Below, in pieces: positions 54,601 through 64,000 of a stretch of DNA of 64,000 nucleotides (within the stretch, counting starts at the first letter, position 1; each line of letters starts with the position of its first letter). The stretch is from Distichodus sexfasciatus (lineage: Eukaryota; Chordata; Actinopteri; Characiformes; Distichodontidae), in assembly GCA_032718565.1 (NCBI GenBank), contig JAVGVS010000512.1:1-64000 (forward strand), in the 5' to 3' direction. The position numbers and the translations under genes are program-made. The notes under the pieces are model-generated. The model did not search any database. It had not been told where the DNA came from and worked only from the letters and a program-made list of their open reading frames with translations.

Positions 54601-54960
54601 AGTTGAGTCTTGAGAGGCAAATTATCAGCAACCCTCTTGTCAAGCATCAGCACCTTTGTTTATGTTCTTGTTATTGAGAGACCACCAGTGTCTCAGAAAT
54701 CACCGCCTCTGTATCATCAGAACGAACCCCGTCCCAGTCATCCCTCAACCAGTGCAGTCCGGCCGGGCCCTGCGTTTCTGACAAAAGCGGTTCAGCATTC
54801 ATGAATTCCTGGCAAGGGCGAAATAAATGGAGGAGACAGGAAGCTAATGAATCAGGCTCGCATAATGGAGCGTCAGTTTGTTGACTTCCCTGCTAATTCC
54901 GCACAGGTCAGCCAGACAAGGACGGCCAAGTGGAGTCGCTCACAAGGAGACACCGGTCCT
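54600..54960. other. Non-repetitive island, candidate conserved non-coding element
   Basis: CAGCACCTTTGTTTATG, GCATTCATGAATTCCTGG, GAAGCTAATGAATCAGG and CCTGCTAATTCCGCAC. There is no low complexity and no repeat match. Confidence 0.4.
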
Positions 54961-55550
54961 CGCTGAGGGAGAAAAGGGTGGAAAATGCTTGCGACACTGC
55001 AAAACACCAAAAAAACCTAAATGCCAACCAAATGCCAACGCACCAGATTAATGTGAATAAAGCACAGCAGGATTTATACGTTGGTGCATATGCTCGGCTG
55101 TGCAAAAAAAAGAAAAAGTGGGCGAAAAAACAAAGAAAACGAGGCCCACGCTGTCACCGGCTTTCTTTCATGTTTTGTCTGTTACAACAATGGGCATTTT
55201 CCACCCGTTTCTTTCTGTAAGAGAACACGTCTGGCTTCTTTTAGTCTTATCTCCCAACTCACACACTTCGTTCCGTACTTACAGAAATTATAATAAATTT
55301 TAAAAACAGGCTTCTAAGCTTGCCCTGTTCTTCTTCTTCTTCTTCTTTGTTGTTTGAAAAGAAACTTAACTCACCAGTAATTAACTTTATAGAAGTAAAG
55401 AAGTGGTATTAATTGGGGGAAAAACAGCCATTATCTGAAGTTTTAAACAAGTTAAAAACAGCACAAACTTGGAATAAAAAGGGAAATAATCTGTTCCACA
55501 TCCACACACTCTCATCACAGTATTTTTCTTGTTGTGTAATGAAAACGGGA
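54961..55550. other. Unassigned sequence
   Basis: Overlapping plus frames of 67-96 codons around 54930-55300 are Lys-rich from A-rich DNA. A (TTC)n run lies at 55330-55349. Confidence 0.35.
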
Positions 55551-55552
55551 GG

Positions 55553-55618
<66 letters not shown>

Positions 55619-56042
55619 GTGAAAGTATCTGTGAGATATTCCGAGCACAAAAACAGAAGTAAATGCGTAAAAACACATAAATGACATTTTCTCAATGTAA
55701 ACACATGCTGTTTGTGAGCGTCATTACTCAATACAATGCTACAGTTCAGTCAAATCTCCTGCTTAATTACAGACTAAACTCATATTTGAGCTGAAAAATG
55801 TAGCGCGTGGGGGATTATAGAAAATCTAGTTCTCTCCCAGAAACGCCAAAATCAGCTCATTTTATAGGCCAAAAGGAGTCCAAATGGGCTAAAAACTACT
55901 TTTAAAACTACAAGTTTTGGATAATTTTGAACCAATCTGGACTCAATTTTATCTATAAAATAAGCCGCTTTTGGCGTTTCCGAGAGAGAACTACATTTTC
56001 CACAATCCCCCGTGGGCATATATATACATATATTTATAAAGT

Positions 56043-56115
<73 letters not shown>

Positions 56116-56118
56116 GTA
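55553..56118. repeat. Large imperfect palindrome capped by inverse tetranucleotide runs
   Basis: The left cap is (ATCT)n at 55553-55617 and the right cap is (AGAT)n at 56045-56115, which are inverse complements. Between them, GGGGGATTATAGAAAATCTAGTTC with AACGCCAAAATCAGC (about 55810-55855) pairs with GCGTTTCCGAGAGAGAAC, then TACATTTTCCACAATCCCCC (55975-56014). Left spacer 55619-55800 is family A sequence, so this may be two A copies head to head. Confidence 0.75.
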
Positions 56119-56329
56119 TATACAGCGTTCTTCATCTATGTATTTATACATCATATTGAGGTACATATCTATCATGAGGTTCAAACACTGCCATGACCCA
56201 GAAAAGCCAGAGGGGCTGGAGCTGGAAAAGCTCTCTGACTCGCTATCTTCTTGAACGTCTCCATTTGCAGTGTGACAGATGAAATGGTTTTGGGGGTGGA
56301 ATTTTAGGGGAGGTGGGAGTGGGGGTGAT

Positions 56330-56545
56330 GGGGTTTGAGAATAACTCCAGTCACGGCCTCGGCAGGATTAAGCAGCCGGAGCAACAGCCCCTTATCTGAC
56401 GAGTTCATCATCGCGCCGGTGCCACTGGCTAAACGCGGGAAGCTGAAATCCACCTCCACTAACTCAATATAAAGACGGAGCAGCTTTGGGAGCGATAGTG
56501 TTGCCCTTGCAATGCACTCCAGGGGCAAAGGTTTAGATGATGGGG
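56330..56545. other. Non-repetitive island, candidate conserved non-coding element
   Basis: CGGCAGGATTAAGCAGCCGG (a CRX/OTX-like GGATTA core), GCCCCTTATCTGACG (GATA-like) and CATCATCGCGCCGGTGCC. The minus-strand 74-codon frame has no domain. Confidence 0.35.
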
Positions 56546-56671
56546 GGCATTTAAGGTGGTGGTGGTGGTGGAGAGTTTGATGGGTTCTTTACTGGAGCAT
56601 TTGTCGACTGGAGTGACCAAAATCATGTTCTAAATGTTAAAAAATAAGATTATTTTTCACTCCACTGAAGT

Positions 56672-56880
56672 GAAAGTGACTGAGTGATTATTTGTCATTG
56701 TGAACACAGCACACAGTGCACCTCAACCAAATGTGATCTCTGCATTGACAGCTGACATGGGCAGCGCCCAGGGTTCAGTGCTTGGGGATGGTACTTTGCT
56801 CATGAGTACCTCAGTGGTACCTTTACCGGTCTTGGGATTCGAACTGACGACCATCTGATCACATTTTCCCCAACGCCAGC
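56672..56880 (-). repeat. S2 SINE
   Basis: Minus copy from AGTGAAAGTGACTGAGTG, with loss of CATCCGTGAAGGAGC, to CCATCTGATCACATTTTCCCC. Confidence 0.85.
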
Positions 56881-57204
56881 GCCCTTCAAGAGGCCAGTTC
56901 CCAATTAGAAACCAACACCTTGTTTTCTCACTGTGTGGGCTGCTGAAGAAATAAATGCGTTCGTAGCAATCTGTTTTTCACAAGAAATTAAACAGAAAAT
57001 TGAAAGCACACAAAGAAAGATAAAAAGGTGTATCGAGATATGAGAAGAACTAAAAGCTGTGGATTTGACCGATTTGACAATAGAACGAAACACATCATAG
57101 AGTTAAAAAAAAGTCATTGTTACTAACACTGGTTCTATAAAAAGTAAACATTTAATGGCTTTTTCATGAAGGCAAAACTCACTAAAGGTTAAAATTCTTT
57201 GCGT
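56881..57204. other. Unassigned sequence
   Basis: No recognised feature. Confidence 0.4.
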
Positions 57205-57530
57205 AGCAGCTACACACATGCGGATATTTTTATAATCAGATTTTTTTATACGTTTGTTTTTTAAATTGCATTTACACGACATTCGGTTAAAAAAATCTCC
57301 GTACACACTAGAACACAAAATGATTCCAACCTCAAGTGTTTAGATCTCATCTTCATCATGTGTTTTCCGTCAGTGAATAGCAGGCAACATACTGTACGTA
57401 GCGTGGATCACGATACAGTCTCCTTCTTCGTGGTTACCATAGCCACTTGTGGTGGGTAAGGAATCTGTGTCCACCAAACGCAGTTTTTACATTTATAAAA
57501 ATATCCACATACGTATAAACAGGTCCGAAA
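57205..57530. mobile_element. Inverted-repeat MITE
   Basis: ACACACATGCGGATATTTTTATAA (left) is mirrored by TTATAAAAATATCCACATACG, then TATAAACAGG (right). This resembles the 20.46-20.78 kb MITE, which also pairs TATTTATAAAAA with TTTATAAG. Confidence 0.55.
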
Positions 57531-58361
57531 AATACATTTTCACAGGAATATTGTCTTATTCCTCCCTCATCCCTTTATTGATAGTTACGAGTGCCAGTGT
57601 CCGTTTTAATTTCCCCTTTTCTCACTCCAGCAGGAAGTTGAAATGAGGTTTGAGCCGTATTTCAATATTCACCAGCTTAGAGGAAAGTGAAAGGAAATAC
57701 TTGTGACGAAAGCATTCTGTCGGAGCATTTTAGTAGAAGCAAAATTAAGAATTAGGAAGGTGTCCAGTTTTAAGGCCCAAACGAAATTGTATTTATCAGT
57801 CGCTCATACTTTTAGTTAACAAAATTAACATATGAACACAGCTTGAGTCCTGATTTTTCCAGCCGCTACTACGGCTACAGTACAGTGTATTATTTATTTA
57901 TTACAGCGTACACAACTCATGTTTAAGTTCCAGTGCAGACACACACTCTCACTCCTGACAGCAACGATGTGCCACCACACAGCACACTTGGCATATGTTT
58001 TTCCCGGTTCTCGACTCTCGACACTTTTTTCTTCTTCTTGTTGTTCTTTTCTTTCCTAATGCTAATTGTCCTCAGCGGGACTCCGGCTGCTGTTGATGCT
58101 GCTGTCCACTCACACACACACTCGCTTACACTCCGCTGTGAGTCTGGAGTGTGCTTTTGTTGGAGATTACAGAGCTCCTGTGGTTGGGGTTTTTGGGAGG
58201 GTTCGAATTTGAATTCATATTTGAGGGGTATATGGGGGGTCTGATCCCCCTCCGATCAAGACCCTGATCACCCCAAAGAGACAAAAACAACAGTTTTGGG
58301 GGGACTGAAACATTCTGTATATTCTTGTTACTGTAAAAGATATGATAATGCATGTCCATCA
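57531..58361. other. Unassigned sequence
   Basis: Short CA/CT runs near 57940 and 58111. A 103-codon plus frame (57933-58244) spans low-complexity TTCTTC and has no domain. Confidence 0.35.
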
Positions 58362-58480
58362 TCTGCGGTGTGTTAGCGCCTGTCCAGGGTTGGTCCCTGC
58401 CTTGCGCCCGCGTTTTCCCACCTCCCGACCCTGCTTGGGATTATGCGGTTTGGATAATGAATGCATGAATGAATGAATGT
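58362..58480 (+). repeat. SINE-like family S3, 3' fragment
   Basis: GTGTGTTAGCGCCTGTCCAGG, CTTGCGCCCGCG, GATTATGCGGTTTGGATAATG and (AATG)n end. Confidence 0.7.
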
Positions 58481-58539
58481 CCATCATTCTCAGCATGCGA
58501 ATTCAGCCAAAATTCACCATTTTTTGGAAAACAACACAA

Positions 58540-58870
58540 TGTGTTTTATTCAAAAAGCAGCAGATTGCATTTGTTTTGCGACATTTGGCTCAATTTTGCC
58601 CATGAGTCGACCAAGGTTTTTTCTCCTTTTTCTTCTTGTCTTTCGTCCCTCACACCGAGTGCCAGTAAGGTTTCCGGCGCCAGTCTGTGGGCATTTATCA
58701 CCTTCCAGAATCTTCAAGCTCCATCCATCATCGAGTGGAGACGGGGCTCACATGTCATTGTCGCATCACCACACATCACTCTCATGTCCTGTTCCGCCAT
58801 CGGGGGACAAAGCGTCCCGTCTCAATATACACAACATTCATCCTGGCGTTTGTTGGGGGGGAAGTGATGG
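58540..58870. other. Non-repetitive island, candidate conserved non-coding element
   Basis: GCGACATTTGGCTCAATTTTGCCC, GGCATTTATCACCTTCC and CACATGTCATTGTCGC. Three overlapping plus frames of 74-156 codons pass through, none with a domain. Such long open frames in several phases reflect base composition. Confidence 0.3.
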
Positions 58871-59129
58871 AAGAAAAAAAGGAACGAAGGAGAGACATCT
58901 TTCTGTTGTGATGTTTCTCTTCCGTGTCCATTCATTTTTTTAGTTTGTTTTCCTTTTTGGACAGTGATTTGTACAGATACGACTGGATGAGAGGAAGAAG
59001 GCAAGAATCTCCACCCTTACTGTCTAGATTAGTAAAGTTTAGATATTGAAGTTTCTAACTGGTGTTGAAGTGGCATCTCGTTGATTACCGCACCCATGTG
59101 GCTCACGTTCATTAATTCACCACGTGTTA

Positions 59130-60270
59130 TCGGCAGCTGTGGCGCGCGGGGGATTGTGGGAAATGCAGTTCTCATCCAGAAAGGCCAAAGCAGCTCAATT
59201 TATAGGCCAGAACGAGTCAAAATTGGTTCAAAATGACCCAAAAGTTTAGTATTTCTTCATTTTCAATTGATCAGATTTTTGTCCCCAATGTTATAATGTT
59301 AGAAAGTAATCGATAGGAAAGAAGAACTATAGAACATTTATTTGTAATAAATAATTTATTCCATATTCTGATGGATACAAATGGATAAAGAAGTGTTTCC
59401 GCCATGGAATCTTAAATGTTCTTACTATTTCTAGTAGTTATATCTAAAGTTTCAGCAACTTAATAAGACTGTGTCAGCATTTACACCTCAAACTATCTGA
59501 GTAGTGCAGGACGTCCTAAACGTAACAACATAAAGCATGTATGGAAAACTAGAATAAACCTGAAAACAAAGGACTAGAAAACGCTCCAAATTCTCTCAGG
59601 GTTGTTGTCATGCGCACTCCATTCCGCGGCCGGTAGTTGAAATGGGACGCGGCCGGTCGCGGTTCAAAGGCTATTTAAGGTTTCACTTCCTCGCGGCGCG
59701 CCGCTCTGCCATTAGAGTCAACCTGGCCCTCTTTCCGATTCTCATCGGCATCGACTGTGAGTACTCCAGTTATTGGGTTCATCTCTTTGTTAGAGTGTGT
59801 GTCGTTAGAACACGGATTATTGTGGTAATCCTTACTCTTCGCGTAAGAGAGTTCTTATATCAACTCGCGTGGCTTTCCTGCCTACTCGCGCTGTCAGCCG
59901 CGTTTGGGTTAACCATCACGCTACAAGGGCTAACGAGTAGCAATTCGTTACATCCTAACCAGATCACTGTTGAATTGTGAAAGTGTGGCATTCGGTTCAT
60001 ATCCTAATCAGATCACTGTCCGAATCGCGGAGCATTCCGATAAAGTGTGTTCGCGTCTGCTTTTCTCGTCAAATCCTTACCAGATCACTGACGAATCTGA
60101 CAGCTGTAAGGGTTATTTTTGATTTTTAAAAAAGGAAGGTTCAGGAATAAAAGCTAATTGGTTGTACGTTTGCAGATTGGTCCTTTTTCTGTTTTGTAAA
60201 AAAGAATTCATCCGATTACTCGATTAATCGTTTACAAAAATTACAAAAATAATCGATATTTGCAGCTCTA
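59130..60270 (+). mobile_element. Family A element, copy 5, with a large internal unit
   Basis: 59140-59400 matches other A copies (GCGGGGGATTGTGGGAAATGC, TTTCAATTGATCAG, GATGGATACAAATGG). The right end CGATTACTCGATTAATCG ... TGCAGCTCTA closes at 60270. The middle (about 59595-60170) has no counterpart in the other copies. Confidence 0.55.
59595..60170 (+). mobile_element. GC-rich unit with promoter-like start and triple repeat
   Basis: GCGGCCGGTCGCGG, then a TATTTAAGG box (59671), followed by a 112-codon open frame of no known family (59642-59980). ATCCTAACCAGATCACTG (59952), ATCCTAATCAGATCACTG (60001) and ATCCTTACCAGATCACTG (60073) then recur, with AATAAA at 60147. It may be a solo LTR or an internal part of the A element; neither can be fixed without a second copy. 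Confidence 0.35.
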
Positions 60271-60597
60271 ATAACCACTATTAAAACAGGAGCTTAGCTA
60301 CTTTAAATCAGAAACAGCTTGGAGCTTGAAAATCTACCCTTTAGAAGTAGCTTCACCAGCTCTGCAAGAAGTGGAGGGATGAAGAGATGAGGGAGAGAGA
60401 GCACTGCAGGTTGTAGTGGTCTGATTATGCACGGTCACATTGAAGAAGAAGAGGAAGAGGAGGAGAGCAAGAAGGGCAGAGGAAGAAGGAAGCGGAGCCA
60501 AAGTCTTAGAAAAGCACTTCCTGTCGCCGTGACTCATTCCCATTCAGAGTTACTGATGTGAGGCAATGTAAAATCTCTCTCTGCTCTCTCTTCTCAG

Positions 60598-60754
60598 GTC
60601 TGCTCTCTGACAGATGGAGTGTCGTAACTCTGGCCTGGTGCAGATGCTGCAGGGACAGCGACCGAAGCGCCCCGTTAAGCCCTCCAAATCAGGGGAAATG
60701 ATCCATTCTCCTTTCCTCTGGCCTCCTGCTCTCTCTCTCTCTCAATTTACATAA
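60598..60754 (+). other. Exon-like block: pyrimidine tract, AG, and 46-codon ORF
   Basis: TCTCTCTCTGCTCTCTCTTCTCAG (60574-60597) is a good 3' splice-site form. The ATG at 60614 opens a 46-codon frame starting MECRNSGLVQMLQGQRPKRP and ending at TAA 60752. The first ~30 codons are of mixed composition, the last are CT-repeat. No donor site within the frame was found. It could be a first coding exon missing its donor, a conserved non-coding block, or chance. Confidence 0.25.
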
Positions 60755-61019
60755 TGTATGGAATATTTTGTGTCATTTTCACATTTGTATCGAGTAAGGT
60801 CACGTCAAAGATTTGGCAGCTTGCGGACTCAGGAAAACATCTTTTCGAGAAATTTCAATTTGAAAATACACATTTTCAACATTAATCACCGTCAAACCGT
60901 ATTTATCCTGACTGTGTCATATACCAAACTAATATGTGACACATTTATACCAACAACACTGAAATAAATGCTCACGCAATTACAGTCCTTCTCTATAACG
61001 GCGCGGTGGAGTTCCCACA
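60755..61019. other. Unassigned sequence
   Basis: AT-rich; a 69-codon frame without support. Confidence 0.4.
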
Positions 61020-61262
61020 CACACACACATACAGACGTCTTTGTATTACTGTCTTTGTGAGGTCCTTCCATAGACTCCCATAATGACTAAAGTACATAAT
61101 TTTACACCTACACCTAATCCTAACCCTAACCTTAACCTCACTAACCAAAAGCACATCTTTTACCTCTTTTAGTTTCTCAAATAAAACAAGCACATTTTCT
61201 ATAAAGTCATTTCTCCTCATGGGGACCGCTCAGATGTCCCCACAAAGCCCAAAAAATTGTGC
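61020..61262 (+). repeat. Interspersed repeat family E, copy 2
   Basis: CA run, TTGTATTACTGTCTTTGTGAGG, TAATCCTAACCCTAACC, CCAAAAGCACATCTTTTACC, then GGGGACCGCTCAGATGTCCCC. Close to the 39.6-39.9 kb copy. Confidence 0.7.
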
Positions 61263-61559
61263 TTTGTGCTGCAAATCCTCTCAATTCGGGGTTACAGCTG
61301 GGAAACAGAAAGTTTCTAGCAGTGCTCGAGTGGCGCGTAGGCTATCCCATTGGTGCGCCCCCCTGCAATACCTCTGCGCCCCCCCTAGGAAACCACTGGT
61401 GTACGTAGTGTCACGAAGCAATCCATACGGACAGAGGCACCCGGCTAAAGTCGCAGCTTTTCTGCCTTCCCTTGATCTGACGTGATTGCAGCGAATGTGG
61501 GCTGAAATTAAAGTCTGTGTGCAGTTTCTAATGATAGAAAAGAAGTTTGTAAACAGAAT
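61263..61559. other. Unassigned sequence
   Basis: Mixed; frames of 88 and 95 codons on opposite strands overlap and lack motifs. Confidence 0.35.
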
Positions 61560-61900
61560 AACACCCAAATCACCAGGTGTTTTTGCACAGAAAGTAATCC
61601 TAAAGACGTTAGTTCTTCCAGGATTTCACAGGCCTTTTTTGAGATTTCAACCTAAAATGAAGAGAACAAAACCGCTATTATTTTAATCAACCATTTAGTT
61701 ATTTTTGAAGGTAAATGTGAGTTTACGCACGTTTCCTGCATCTTCTAAACGTAACAAGGAAGTGAGTTTGCTGACGTATGGCTCAACGTTTTGCGCAAAA
61801 CGACAATGATTGGTCAAAAACGCACATTGGTAACAAATCTGTGGGGAATGTCTGAATTTGCGTTAATAGTTGCGATACTACAATACTAAGACAACAGTAT
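61560..61900 (+). repeat. Interspersed repeat family C, copy 2
   Basis: GGCCTTTTTTGAGATTTC, AAAACCGCTATTATT, TAACAAGGAAGTGAGTTTGC, GCTGACGTATGG and CAATGATTGGTCAAAAACG, in the order seen at 3.7-4.66 kb but without the nested repeats. Confidence 0.6.
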
Positions 61901-61999
61901 ATATTAATATATTACTCATTAGCTTTTGATAGAATTTTTGTTTTAGTATCGCAGTATCGATCCTGCTACATCTCACTACATGCTGTACTTGTATGTGAC

Positions 62000-62580
62000 A
62001 ACCTTAAATCTTGAACATTACGAGGCATCAAACGCAACGCTATCAGCTCAAAGTGGCACAAAAATCATGAGCTCAGACGCACAGATCAAACATTTATTCA
62101 GTTATTCCAGCTCTGCGTTATTCCTCTTCAGGGGCCTTGACGCTTATCGTCAATCCCGATTCTCCTAACAGGCCGAGGCACTGAAGTTGACTAATTAGAC
62201 TACTGGCAGGAAGAAAGTCTGATTGGTGAGTATTAGGCAGCGATCGGACTGTCTTTTTTAAATCTGTACTTAGGCGGCGAGGGTAATGACGGAAATTACC
62301 GGAAAATTGCACCGTTCTTTCATGACTTCAAAGCCTCTACTTGGCGCGCTGACCAGCATTTTCCCTTTCCTCTTTTTGCCCTTCTTTTCAAAGGCAGAAC
62401 TTTTTAGGCCTGTGGTGCAGGCGCCAGAAAAACGGTGGCTGAGAATTACGGTTGGAGACGGCTTATAAATGGCCCAGAAACAAGGTTAAGTGCAGCAACA
62501 AAAGAATGGAGTCATAGACGGGCATAATAATTCCGGTTTAAATGATTTTGCCGCAGCAGGACCGAGAGTCACATTGGGGA
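62000..62580. other. Non-repetitive island, candidate conserved non-coding element
   Basis: AGTTGACTAATTAGACTAC, GCTTATCGTCAATCCCGATTC, GGGTAATGACGGAAATTACCGG and GGGCATAATAATTCCGG. Balanced, repeat-free, about 580 bp, one of the longest such stretches here. Confidence 0.4.
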
Positions 62581-62756
62581 ACAACAAATGGGGGATTTTC
62601 TGATTTATAATTATACAACAGGGTTTTATAAGCATATATTGGTCTGTAAAAGGCCCAGTTCTCCTTCAGTTACAAAAATATTGCAAATGTATTTTAGTAT
62701 TTTTTTAAATGACATTTTTAAAAACCGATTCTTTGATGTTGTGCAGTTTTGTAAAT

Positions 62757-62960
62757 GTAATAATAATAATAATAATAACAATAATAATAAATTTTATTTA
62801 TATAGCACCTTTCATACATTTATATGCAGCTCAAAGTGCTTTACAGAAACTGAGCATAAACTTAATAAAAGAGCAGTAAAAACAAGCAATAAGGACAAAT
62901 ATTACAAAATATAAATATATATATATATAAAAACACAAGGATATATATATTTAAAAAAAA
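62757..62960 (-). repeat. LINE-type 3' tail, minus strand
   Basis: (TAA)n followed by TTTTATTTATATAGCACC, TTTCATAC and GCTCAAAGTGCTTTACAG is the reverse of the 3' end of fish non-LTR retrotransposons or derived SINEs. Confidence 0.6.
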
Positions 62961-63149
62961 AACCAAAGGCATCCTCCAACCACCACCGGAACACCCAATG
63001 ACGGACCGACCTGACATGCAGCGACCCAAAAACAGCAACACTTAAAACAAGAACATAATCAGTCTATATACATAATCAATCAAATATAGAAGTTTTTACT
63101 CTACGTTTTATATAATAACATAATGGAGTTAAAATCAAATACAAAATAC

Positions 63150-63480
63150 TTTAAAGCAACACTATGTAGTTTTCAGCCTTCAAACTATATTTTATTAGCG
63201 ATGGATAGTACATAAATTCACAATAGGCTGGTAGCTCACGCCTTTGGTGGTCAGTAGAAACCCAGCCTGAGAACTTCAAAAATTTGACTGGCACACAAAG
63301 TAAGCGTCATCCCCCTTCAAAAGACGAGGCAGGTAAACGAAGTTAGGAAGTTACACAAGCTAGAGGTAGCCCAGCTGTCATGACTGAACTGAGAAGGAAA
63401 ACGAGTGACTGAGTGAATTTGCCGATTAACTTACTTGATAACGAACATAAATGAGAGGGGCGGCTGCAAAGCGGACCTGC
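63150..63480. repeat. Possible interspersed DNA repeat
   Basis: TTTAAAGCAACACTATGTAGTTTTCAG has the form of a widespread fish repeat end. A second copy was not found in the window, so this rests on recognition alone. Confidence 0.35.
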
Positions 63481-63559
63481 TTTAGCACCTATTAAAACAA
63501 AAATACAATATATTTTTGATTAAACAAATGGAGTGTTTTTTGTTGTAAAACAATACTCC

Positions 63560-63940
63560 CAACATATTTCTGTCGTCAGTCCGTTAGAGGCAATATCAAT
63601 TTTCGCCAAACTCGTCCTCATGTTCCCTCCCTTGCAGATTCGAGTCTCCTGGTTTTGGGAGGCAACCTCCTCAGCCAGTTGTTGCACCACCCGGGACCCC
63701 CACACACACACACATACACACACACGAGACACGGTCGCCAAATATAATTATCCCCTTCTTAGCAGCCGTTCCAAAATAAGCACCTGCCTCGGCCCCGGGT
63801 CCTGCACCCCCATAACAACAACTGTGATGCAACACCCCTGCAAACGGCCTCGTCCCAATCCCACAAGAGAGGGAGAGAGAGAGAAATAAAGGATGAGGGA
63901 GAGACGAGGTGGCAATAAAGCTTCTAATGGGGCTGGGTAA
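63560..63940. other. Non-repetitive island with a CA run
   Basis: GGCAATATCAATTTTCGCC, CGCCAAATATAATTATCCCC and GGCAATAAAGCTTCTAATGG flank a (CA)n at 63701-63725 and a GA run at 63867-63885. Candidate conserved non-coding element, by appearance. Confidence 0.3.
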
Positions 63941-64000
63941 ATAATCACAAATTAAATCAGATTAATCAAAACCGACATTCAGGCATGATCTTGTCCATGA

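Noticed and set aside
58473..58943. 156-codon plus frame overlapped by 132- and 74-codon frames
   Set aside because: Open in several phases at once, no domain, His/Ser-rich from CA/TC-rich DNA. More likely compositional.

Overview
The window reads as a stretch of teleost (ray-finned fish) nuclear genome. The evidence is AT-rich interspersed sequence, dense simple repeats (GT/CA, GA, AAT, TA, ATCT), many tRNA-derived SINE copies, hAT, Tc1-like and Harbinger-like DNA transposon remnants, and a DIRS1-like tyrosine-recombinase retrotransposon. I could not name the species, and I found no host protein-coding gene I can identify. The most likely setting is a long intron or a repeat-rich intergenic region with scattered islands of non-repetitive, regulatory-looking DNA.

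The largest structured object is at 6.1-11.0 kb. A DIRS1-like retrotransposon (about 6325-10698, minus strand) lies inside a hAT-like DNA element (about 6129-11006). It keeps inverted terminal repeats, an internal complementary region matching both outer ends, and recognisable gag, RT, RNase H, methyltransferase-like and tyrosine recombinase segments. The coding part is broken by several frameshifts and by a deletion joining gag to RT, so this copy cannot act by itself.

Elsewhere the window is a mosaic. Three SINE families recur (S1 six copies, S2 about fifteen, S3 two long copies and several fragments). Small non-autonomous DNA elements can be bounded by target-site duplications at 1368-1740, 19373-19748, 30232-30925 and 33163-34220. 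Named repeat families shared between distant sites in the window are called A to F here. Nests are readable: at 33-34 kb one element (D) holds a hAT element with a perfect 8-bp duplication, which in turn holds a family A copy. Tandem arrays include a diverged ~115-bp array at 22.7-24.5 kb split by SINEs and palindromic MITEs, a 22-bp array at 27.6 kb, a two-phase 44/43-bp array at 52.4 kb, and composite GT/GA arrays at 15.3 kb.

Between repeats lie islands of mixed composition with homeodomain-like TAATTA cores and no family resemblance within the window (for example 24.55-25.0, 37.5-38.0, 40.7-42.3, 49.3-49.6, 51.3-51.9, 54.6-54.96, 62.0-62.6 kb). They are candidates for conserved non-coding elements, which only cross-species alignment can confirm. 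Two exon-like signals deserve checking: a possible 33-nt microexon with strong splice sites at 5071-5103, and a pyrimidine-tract/AG/ATG block at 60598-60754.
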